Positions 33,086 to 41,640 of a stretch of DNA of 64,000 bases are shown here, piece after piece. Within the stretch, counting starts at the first letter, position 1. Each line of letters begins with the position of its first letter. Under the pieces are notes generated by a model that saw only the letters and a program-made list of their open reading frames with translations, was not told the DNA's origin and did not search any database. Origin of the DNA: Heterotrichella gracilis (taxonomy: Eukaryota; Sar; Xanthophyceae; Tribonematales; Xanthonemataceae); NCBI GenBank assembly GCA_032358255.1, contig JAULBX010032035.1:62001-126000 (forward strand), read 5' to 3'. The position numbers were made by a program, and so were the translations under genes.

Positions 33086-35370
33086 CTACCCCTCGACTTG
33101 CTCCACAGCCTCTATAACGCCCCTCCCCTCCCGCCCCCTCCTCTCCCCCTCTATCCTGTTCCCCCTCCCCCTCTCCTCCCCCCCCCCGCCCTTGCCCCTG
33201 CCCCTGCCCCAGTCCCCCACCCAGTCGTGTGGGTACCTCCCCGCCAGGCGGTGCATGCACATGGTTGCAGCCATGCGCACAAAGCCTGGCACGCCCCGTA
33301 TGCGCACCAGCATCCCCCCCGTCTCCGAGTGTCCGTTCCTCTCAACCTCCACCCGCACGCCAAACATGCGGCACAGCTGGGGGAAGTAGTCGTCCTCCTG
33401 CAGTGTCCTCACGTGCAGCTGCAAGAGGGGTGTAGGGTTTAGGGTTTTAACTTGGGCAGGTTTGGGTGTAAAGTGCCGTCAAGGGTAATCAGATAATAAG
33501 AGGACATCCAATTATCATCTTATTACCCTTGGTGCCCTGCTTGTGGGGCGTCCTCACATGCAGGTGTGCAGCGGGCAGCGGACAGAATTTTGGGGTTTAG
33601 TCTTCATAGTCCTGGATTTTAGGGTTTATGGTGTAGGGTTTCATGTTTAGCGCATCCATGCCCCCCGTTTAGGGTTTATGGCTTAGGCCCCTCACCGGTG
33701 ACAGCTCCAGCGCATAGTTGCCCGACACGCGCTCGTTGTCCAGGCCAGTGGATGGGTCCCCCTCCGTCACCGCCTCAGCCAGGGCAGCAGCAGTGGCGCT
33801 CAGCGACCGGAGGGTGTGCGCCTCGATGGTCGCCACGCGGTAGGTGGTGGGGGTGGGTCCCCCAGCCATGATGTACACCCTGAGGGGGAAATAAGATTCA
33901 AATAGAGTAACTTTGCTAAAGTGAACGATAAAGCTACTATGATAGCTAGGGGGGCGGGCTGGGGTCAAGAGTTTAGGGTAGGTAGCGGTTATTGGCCCGT
34001 CGGCCATGGTGTAAACCCTGTGGGGAAGTTTGGGGTCAGGTACGTGTTTCGCTTCTCACAATCATAACGCATGGAGCACCTGGCATCGGGTAGGGTTTGG
34101 GTTTAGGGTTTTCCCCCTAGGACTACGCACCGTTCTGCTTCCCCCCGTTGCGCCATCTGCATGAGCTCCCCTTTGCGTTCAAACCTGAACACCTCTGCTT
34201 GGGCAGCTGGCACAAGCACCTGGGGGCACACAAGGGGGGAAACATAAGCACATGGGGCGCACAAGGGGGAGCATAAGCATCTGGGGCACACAAGGGGGGG
34301 AATATAAGCAGGGAGGGCGCCACAGGGGGGGCAGAACACTCGTCCACATATGAGGAGAGGGGAGCAGCTGGGGCGCAGGCACAAGCACTTGGGGCGCATG
34401 CGCAAGCACCTGGGGTGCACAAAGGGGGACGTATCAGCCAGGTGTATGTCAGCACTGCGCTATCACAAACCCTAGCAAACCATAACGCTGCGGCAGGTTA
34501 GCGACACCCACCACCGTCCACCCCTGCTGGTGGCCCAAACCTCGCCCTGCCTCAACCCCCGCACCACCCTCTCAAAGAACCACCTCTCCTCTCTCCTTGA
34601 ATTCTTGCAATGTCTCCTTCAGGTTACACCACCTCGCTTGCCTCCATCCCACAGTATGTCAACACTATTTTTATTATCCCCTTGGGCACCCCCCCACCCC
34701 CCTCCAGCCTCACCTTGAGCACAAACAAGCTGTCTTCCGAGGTGCTGGGGCGCAGGGGGGCGGAGGCGTAGCCAGAGTCGAACCGCTCCACCACTGCCCG
34801 CGTGGCGATGGCCACATCCTCGCGGCGCCCCCGTATGAGCAGGATGAGGGATTTGGTGCCTGGAGGGGGGGGGGGGGATGGGGTGCTGTGGGACCACAAG
34901 GTAGTGTGTGGTGGCCTTGCCCAATCATGTCATATGTGGTGGTGCGTTACAAGGGTTGCTGACAAGGTGGTCAGGTGAAGTGGAGGGAGGGAGGCGGGCA
35001 GGCTGGTGGTATCTGATGGTGGGTGGTCCATGTGCGGTGGCGCGTAGAGGTGTTGGTGCCCACTTGGTGTGTGATTTTGGCGGTGGTGGTTGGGATGCAG
35101 GTACAGGGCAGGACAGGGGGTGGGTGGGTGGTGGGAACAAGTTTGCGCACAGGGATGCTTCTCATCCGGGGTTACCTGGGTACGTCTCCTGGGGGTGCGA
35201 CATGCTGAGGAAGACGTTGCAGTGGTGCCTGATGGTGGCCAGCGCCTCGGCCTTGCGGTCCAGGAGCACCTTGACGCAGCGTGGGGGGAGGAGCACCTTG
35301 AAGCTCACCAGGCCCTCAGGCGCAGGGCCAGGCGGCTGGTCATCGTCCACTGGAGCTGGAGCTTGAGCTG
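33086..35370 (-). CDS. KH-type RNA-binding protein, 5' end unresolved
   Basis: Exons in minus order are about 35370-35176, 34859-34714, 34219-34131, 33879-33696 and 33418-33086, with phases that join cleanly. The 5' boundary of the first listed exon and the start codon are not resolved, so at least one exon is missing. The protein reads VSFKVLLPPRCVKVLLDRKA, then TIRHHCNVFLSMS, then SLILLIRGRREDVAIATRAV, the alternation of a KH domain, although the GXXG loop is replaced by a LDRKA-like turn. The middle region (YNYAL-type word YALELSP, then RMFGVRVEVERNGHS and MLVRIRGVPGFVRMAAT) looks like a second KH-like fold. The last exon reads without an intron into an Arg/Gly/Glu tail (GRGRGKGGGGEERGRG), typical of RNA-binding proteins. 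About 315 residues are visible. Intron copies of its exon edges are listed separately. Confidence 0.6.
33474..33533. repeat. Small fold-back element in KH-gene intron
   Basis: CAAGGGTAATCAGATAATAA pairs imperfectly with ATTATCATCTTATTACCCTT about 20 bases later. The ends resemble those of the hairpins at 21728 and 44001 (TCAAGG, AATAAGA). Confidence 0.7.
33548..33572 (-). repeat. Copy of acceptor and start of the last KH-gene exon
   Basis: CGTCCTCACATGCAGGTGTG resembles the real exon start region at 33403-33424 (TGTCCTCACGTGCAGCTGCA). It lies in the intron upstream of that exon in gene sense. Confidence 0.6.
33970..34032 (-). repeat. Copy of acceptor and start of KH-gene exon 4
   Basis: Read on the minus strand, CCCCACAGGGTTTACACCAT then GGCCGACGGGCC and CGCTACCTACC mirrors the real boundary at 33890-33838: CCCCCTCAGGGTGTACATCA, TGGCTGGGGGACCC and CACCTACCGC. 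The copy is followed by CCTAAACTC, a decayed telomere-like motif. Confidence 0.8.
34228..34425 (-). repeat. Array of copies of the KH-gene exon 3 acceptor region
   Basis: The real boundary, read on minus, is GTGTGCCCCCAG followed by GTGCTTGTGCC. Variants of this phrase, such as TGTGCCCCAGATGCTTATGC and GCGCCCCAAGTGCTTGTGCC, recur about six times upstream of the exon in gene sense. The spacing is 25-35 bp, with one wider gap. Confidence 0.85.
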
Positions 35371-35724
35371 GTGTCAGGAGAAGGGGGTTCTACATCCCCG
35401 CTGGTGAAGGATGTGGTAGAGTAGCAGGCGGCAGGCGGTGGGTGTGGGGTTAATGAGGCTGGGCAGCCCAGGTGGTGTTGTGAGGCTGTGCATGTTGATG
35501 AGGCCGGGTTGGGCAACCCAAGTGGGGGGGTGAATGTTGAGATATAGCGAAGGGAAGGGGCCTGGAGGTGCCCAGGAGCAGCAGGCGCATCGAAGAGGGC
35601 TTGTAGGGCGTGGCTGAGGCGAGGTGTGACCTGAGAGTGGTTGCAAACCCGCCTCAGGCCTACTCGAAGGGCCATAGCGTGCATCTAGGTGCCACACCGG
35701 GCGAGGGGTCACGAAGATCTGTCG

Positions 35725-36312
35725 CTGCAACAGGCGGGGATTTTTGTCTAATATGGACACAGTGTGTAAGTTATGACACGCCACGGTTGTGGGCAGACAA
35801 CGGCACAGAGGTGGAGGGTGCGCTCAGATGCATGCATGCGTTTGCCAAGCACAAAATTCATGCATGAGGAAGATTTGGTACCCCGCAGCGTCAGCTGCAG
35901 CCACAGCACTCCTTCGAACGCTATCGTTGAACTTTAGTGAAGCGCACTAGACCGCAGCGGCGCCTCTGCAAATAGATGTGCGTGCATGCATGTTTCTCCC
36001 CGTCCCACTGCAAGGTTGGCCCCTGGCAAACAGCGCAACGGTAGCGAAAGATGGTGCGTTAAGCAACAACCTATTGATGTGCAACACACTGGTACTCCCA
36101 ATAAGTGCGGCTGCAAACGTAGTACGCTTCCCACCACCGCATGGCAACACAAAGGCATGGCATGCCGTCCTAGCAGTACCCTAGCCTAGCTACCACACCC
36201 TCTCTACACCATGATCACGTACTCCAAGGTTCTGTGGGGCTTCCCTGCGCTGGTATGGCTCCGCGGTGCCCCGCGCGCTATTCCCTGCGCTGCTGTAGGG
36301 TTGCCTGCTGTA
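35725..36312 (+). repeat. Tandem unit 1 of the bestrophin 5' region (partial)
   Basis: Matches parts of the region just upstream of the real bestrophin start (about 40890-41480). Shared words include GATGCATGCATGC, CCCGCAGCGTCAG, TTTCTCCCCGTCCCACTG, CCCCTGGCAAACAGCGCAAC and GGCATGGCATGCCGTCCTAG. It is shorter than units 2 and 3 and more decayed. Confidence 0.8.
36211..36300 (+). pseudogene. Broken copy of bestrophin exon 1 (unit 1)
   Basis: ATGATCACGTACTCCAAGGT followed by a slightly shortened version of the real first exon (41401-41490). It keeps the ATG but loses bases near the middle and reaches a TAG soon after CCCTGCGCTGCTG. The transmembrane part of the exon and the donor are absent, so it cannot supply the first exon of the channel. 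Confidence 0.85.
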
Positions 36313-36592
36313 GAGACAGAGTGCTGCTACTCTGGCAAGTACATGATGTCTAACAACTACACCATGCAGTGAATATGACAACCAGCAAGGCACAACAATG
36401 TTTACAGCTGCACTTGGGCGTGACATTGGTACATTTTCTGTATTGTTATGCAATATTCCCGTGGGCTAAATATTCAAAATAAGGCAGATTCATATTCGCG
36501 GCTACTGTCAGCGCTAGCACACAAAGTTGTAGCGTCAGCAATACTACAAATAGCACACAGGATCTAAACAGCGCCGTCAGTTCAATTCACCT

Positions 36593-36751
36593 GCACTGTG
36601 CTGAGAGCAGTGTAGCTTCATTCCCATTGAGCCTGTTATCGTATCTTGCGTTTTCACATAAACGAACTGTTTAAACAACGAACTGTTTAAACACGCAAGA
36701 TACGATAACAGGCACAGTTGGAATGAAGCGACACTGCTCTCAGCACAGTGC
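36593..36751. repeat. Long imperfect hairpin
   Basis: A 58-bp left arm, 36593-36650, begins GCACTGTGCTGAGAGCAGTG. It pairs with the right arm at 36694-36751, which ends ACTGCTCTCAGCACAGTGC. The arms differ at a handful of positions. The 43-base loop contains the direct repeat ACGAACTGTTTAAACA twice. The right arm continues as tandem unit 2 and recurs in unit 3 at 39829; the left arm is an inverted extra copy. Confidence 0.9.
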
Positions 36752-38495
36752 TGCATGTACATGGCATCACTATTTATCACGCCACCTTGTCATCCCGGGC
36801 ACCACCTCCGCTTTTCACTTTGTGCGACCCAGCACCCTTGCCCGGTTATACTTTTATACCCTTCACCCTGCCTGGCTCCGCCTGCGCAGCAAACCAATCC
36901 TTGAAAATTGACTAGGGGTGCATCACGCAAGTACTGGTCAACAGCTTGCAGAAAAACCTCACGGAAGGGGCAAGAGAGTTTGATTATTGTCCAAGAAATT
37001 CAACATATGCACTGCTTCCCACATACCAAGATGCACCAATTTGCACAGTGATATAAGGTGGCACGACCCGACCACCACACAGCACCACCCTACCTGCATA
37101 GCCAAGTGTCTCTCATAGAGCCTATCAATGTAAATTGCAGTGTAGTAGTAGGATAAACAGTAGCGAGGAAACCCACTATGATGAACGCCATGAGCGTAAG
37201 GACTTCCTTCAGAGAGGGAGTCCTTTCCTCAAATTCCACCTGTGTGGACACGGCAAGTCAGCCAGCGACTGTGGTCAGCACGGGTTAGAACACCAACAGG
37301 CCCTCTTGCGGATCCAACTACAGTACAAATGACCGAGAAACGCTTGGCGCAGGAACATATGTCCACCCCGAAAGTTAAAACCTGCATGGACCCTGAACTT
37401 GGCAAAACCTACCACAATGTTACCACAACCCATGCACCCCCAGAACACTGCTAACAAAACTTTACACTTTGCATACAACCCTCCACCAATACCCACCTCG
37501 GAGGACACTGCTGCGCGATCAGACCTTTCACTTTGCTGGCTGAGGCGAGACCCTCTGTAGCGTGGACTGGTCTCCGCCCGGCGCCTGACATCTTTCCCTT
37601 TCGCAGAGCAAGCGAGTCTGTTCGTGCTGTGCCTGAAGCTGTGGCTATGGCCAACGGGGTGGACCTGGTAGGTGCTCCTTGAGGGCACCAGGCAACTGGC
37701 GAGGCACCACTGCTGTTGTGACGACGCTAGCCATTTTGCTGGGCGTTGACGCTGGGTATGCAGAAGCAAAAATAGAGGCTGTCGCTGCAAAGGTGAGAAT
37801 TTCCTATCGAGCAATATTCAAAGGGTGTGTATCACGGTACAATTGGCGCAGAGTTGGAGGGTGATGCATGCATGCGTTTGCCAAGTTTCAAGCACACGCA
37901 TGCACGCAAGAGGAGGGTCCGTTCCCAGCCGAGTCAGTTGCAGCAACGGTGCCGGTGTTCACAAAGCTACTGTCTGGGTTGCAACGTCTCTGCAAATAGC
38001 GATGCATGCATGCAAGATGTCTCCCCCGTTTACAGCCTCGGTTGGCCACAGGTAACGTGCCCTAAACCCTAAACCCTGACCCTCGACACCTCTGGTAAAC
38101 AGCGCAGAAGCCTACGCAGCGCAAGGTGGTGCAATCATCCACCTAGCCGTGCGACAAGTTGGCACTCTCTGTGGTTGCCGCTGAAAACGCGTTACGCCTT
38201 CCCCCGCGTGGCAATACAAAGGCGTGGCATGGCATGCCATCCTAGCGTTCCCCTAGCCTAGATCCGAGCATACTCCAGGGCCCTGTGGGGCTTCCCCACC
38301 TGCAAGCCCTAGTATGGCTTCGCAGCGGCCTTGCAGTGGCCCTGTTTTACACCATGGTGGACTACCTGCACCACAACTGGAAGAACTTCTACACCTACCA
38401 GCTGTTTGCAACCCTAGTAGGGTTCTCGGTGGTGTTCAGGTGGCCGGATGGGTGGAGTGGGTGGGAGGGTGGGTGGGAGGGTGCCTTGTAAGTGC
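36720..38495 (+). repeat. Tandem unit 2 of the bestrophin 5' region
   Basis: About 1.8 kb that parallels 39829-41640 in the same orientation. Shared words run through its length: GCTCTCA-CACGGT-like starts, CCCTGCCTGGCTCCGCCTGC, CCGACCACCACACAGCACCA, CCTGAAGCTGTGG, GGGGTGGACCTGGTAGG, AGATGTCTCCCCC and CACCATGGTGGACTACCTGC. Differences are many, so the duplication is old. It ends with a partial copy of exon 1. Confidence 0.85.
38262..38442 (+). pseudogene. Partial copy of bestrophin exon 1 (unit 2)
   Basis: Relative to 41401-41612 the start ATG region is changed (CGAGCATACTCCAGGGCCCT) and about 40 bases in the middle are missing. The second half is well kept: TMVDYLHHNWKNFYTYQLFA, then TLVGFSVVFR and a GT after CAG. 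The frame of this second half is open, and an ATG-like start at 38285 (GTG) precedes it. It is most likely a dead duplicate. Use as an alternative exon spliced to the real exon 2 cannot be excluded, because the CAG/GT donor survives. Confidence 0.8.
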
Positions 38496-38916
38496 GTCCT
38501 CGTGGTGCCATGCTGGACTCCATTGCCTGGTCCCATCCCAGCCTGGGTGGTGCACCCATTGCTGCAACCGCATGCGTGTACACGGCATGGTGCGGGAAAG
38601 GCCATCACACCCTTGGGTACCATCCGTGTCCCTGCCACAAGGAACAGCGCCTAGCTGCCTTGGCAACTGCCCTGCAGGGGTACAGTGCGCCAGCCTGGCA
38701 GTACCTGCGCATGTACCACACATCAATGGATTGCCCGCACAGTACCACTTACATGCCTACGCACTTGAAGTTACAGCAAGCTAGACCAGCTACTGGCACC
38801 TCTTGCAGTAATGGGCACACTGCCAAAGAGTTGTGTGATCCCGCACAGGCAAACTGAAATCAGCAAATGCACAGCACCAAAACAAAGGCGGTCTGCGTGG
38901 TTCATCTTTGCTTGGC

Positions 38917-39021
38917 GCGCACCATGCATTGCTTATTCTCCGAGACAACAGGAGGTAATGGTGGGGCAGGTCACCTCCCCCTCCTCCTGTTGTCTCAGAG
39001 AATAAGCAACGCATGGTGTGC
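38917..39021. repeat. Hairpin between tandem units 2 and 3
   Basis: A 39-bp arm, GCGCACCATGCATTGCTTAT to about 38955, pairs with 38983-39021, which ends AGCAACGCATGGTGTGCG. There are about three mismatches. The 27-base loop itself is part-palindromic (AGGTCACCTCC). It has no coding frame. It could be a fold-back element or a hairpin RNA source. Confidence 0.85.
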
Positions 39022-39828
39022 GTCGTGCCCGGGGCGGTGGGAGGGACGGGGCTGGGAGGTGCAGCAGGAGGTTGGAGGCGTGATCATCAGTGCCCCTGCA
39101 TCACAGCGGGCTTGAGCACCGCACGCATGGGTGGTAGGACGCGTGCGCTGCCGCTGTGGAGACTGCACAAGCTACCTTCGGGCAAGAACGCTTCCAAAAC
39201 GAGCGGCACCCTGCCACAACCACCCATGGTGCCCTGGTTGGTGGCTGTGGTGCAGCGGAGGGGGATGCCCAAACCGCCATGGGGCACCACAAGAGGCACA
39301 GCAGATGCTTTTAAATCGCCGTTGGCAGCAAAGCCGTAGTGGTCCTGCACGCGCAAGGGAGGAGAAATGGGTTCAAGGTATTCCCAAATCAGGAATAAAA
39401 AGGGGGAATGTTGGGCCATTCGTGCATAGATGCAAAATTTGACTCTGCTCAAACAGGTGGGGGATTGGGAGTTCATCTATGGCCATTCAGAACATTACAG
39501 CGTACTTCAATGCATAACCGCTATGCAATGATGGTATGCACTGTCACAGTATATAGAGAAGGCAAGGCATGCGGGAGAGGGTAAGGCATCCTGAGGCTCC
39601 CCACATCCCATGTAAGCATGCTCACGAGGAGAAAGGATCCCAAGCTGAATATTTGTACTGTGCTACATGGTGCCGTTAAATATCAAAATGGCAGTAATTG
39701 TCACTGCTCGTACATGTTTTCCATGATGCCAGCAATTCCATTCCTCAAAAAGCACACAGGCTCAAAACAGCACGCCAGTTCAAACTGTTTGTGTTACATT
39801 TTAACAAGACACTTATACAGGGTTTTTA

Positions 39829-41640
39829 ATGGAATCAAGCTACACTGCTCTCAACACGGTTCTGCATGTACATGGGCTCCACTACCCAGCACGCCACCTT
39901 GTTGTCAGAGCACCGCCTCCGCTGTCACACTTTGCAACCCCCACACCCTTGCCCTGTTATACTTGTATACCCCTTGCCCTGCCTGGCTCCGCCTGCGCAG
40001 CAAACCAGCCATTGACTAGTGGCTAGGGTGCGCTGTGTGGAGTATCTGCAAAGACATCGCGCAAATGCTGCTCAACAGCTTGCAAAATCTTGACGGAAGG
40101 GGGCAAGAATGCCCAAAGAATGACCAAGACATACAACATATGCACTGCCCACCACACCCGAAAATGCACACCAACTTGCGCAGAAGATTAGACGGCACGC
40201 CCACCCGTACAGCACCACCCTACCTGCAAAGTACTTTGACTCTCAGAGAGGAATTGAAAATCGACTCCAGTGTAGTAGAAGGCATAAGGAATGCTGCAGA
40301 AACCCAATATGAGGACCAGCAGAACGACAAAGAGATCCTTCCCAACGCTTTCGTCAGATTCCACCTGTGTGGACATTGCACTTCAGTCAGTACTGTGGTC
40401 AGCATGGGCTAGAACACCACCAGGCACTCTTCTGGATCCAACTACAATAGTTCAGACGACTGAGAGAAACGCTTGGCGCTGGGATAATGTACCACCCCGA
40501 CAACATGCATGGACCCTGACGTTGTGGCAAGCCTACAACAGTGTTCCCACCACCCGTGGACCCTCAGAACGTATATAATAAAGCGTTTTACCTTGGCAGT
40601 GACAACCCTCCATCGTTACCCACCTCAAAGGACTCTGCTGCTTCGCCACGAGACCTTTCTGCTTGCTGACAAGGGCGAGACTTTTGGTTCCCTCTGTATT
40701 CTGGACTGGTCTCTGCCTGTGGGGGCCCCCGGCGCCTGACATCTTTCCCTCTCGCAGAGCAAGTGAGCCTGTTTGTGCTGTGCCTGAAGCTGTGGATATG
40801 GCGAACGGGGTGGACCTGGTAGGGGCTGCTCTCGGCACCAGGCAACTGGCGAGACACCACTGCTGTTCTGACGACACTAGCCATCGTGCGCGTTGACGCT
40901 GGGTATGCAAAAGCAACAGTGGGCGCTGTCGCTGCACAGGCGTGGGTAATTGCTACCTAGTAAAACTCAACGTGTGTAAACCACGGCGCAGATGCATGCA
41001 TGCATCTCGCAAGCTTCAACTTCATATACATGCAACAGGAAGGTTGATCACCCGCAGCGTCAGTTGCAGCCACGGTGCCGGTGTTCGCACGCTACCGGTT
41101 GGGTTCGGCGAAAAGTACCAGACCGCAACGCCTCTCTGCAAGTTGATATGCATGCATGCAAAGTTTCTCCCCGTCCCACTGGGCCTGCATGTTGGCCCCT
41201 GGCAAACAGCGCAACGAGATAGCATAAGCAGCGAGGTGGTGCATCACGCGTCCACCTGTATCACCCATCAAACAACACGTCGGCAATCTCAGTTATTGCG
41301 GCTGCAGACGCGCTGCGCTTCCCACCCGCATGGCAACCAACAGGCATGGCATGCCGTCCTAGCAGTACCCTAAGCCTAGCTACCACACCCTCTCTACACC
41401 ATGATCACGTACTCCAAGGTCCTGTGGGGCTTCCCCACCTTCCTGCGATGGTATGGCTCCGCGGTGCCCCGCGCACTGCCCCCTGCCCTGCTGAGCAGCG
41501 GCCTAGCGGTGGCCCTGTTCTACACCATGGTGGACTACCTGCACGACAACTGGAAGAACTTCTACACCTACCAGCTGTTCGCAACCCTAGTAGGATTCTC
41601 GGTGGTGTTCAGGTGGGTGTGTGGAGCAGTGTGCCTTGGA
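39829..41640 (+). repeat. Tandem unit 3: the intact bestrophin 5' region
   Basis: The copy of the duplicated unit that contains the full-length exon 1 at 41401 and so presumably the working promoter. It contains two candidate non-coding exon edges near 40757-40830 that are also kept in unit 2 at 37604-37670. I cannot place the transcription start. Confidence 0.7.

Noticed and set aside
37275-40937. Paired minus-strand frames at 37275-37814 and 40533-40937 that look alike
   Set aside because: They are similar because the DNA is part of the duplicated bestrophin upstream units. The translations diverge by frame changes, so they are not conserved proteins.
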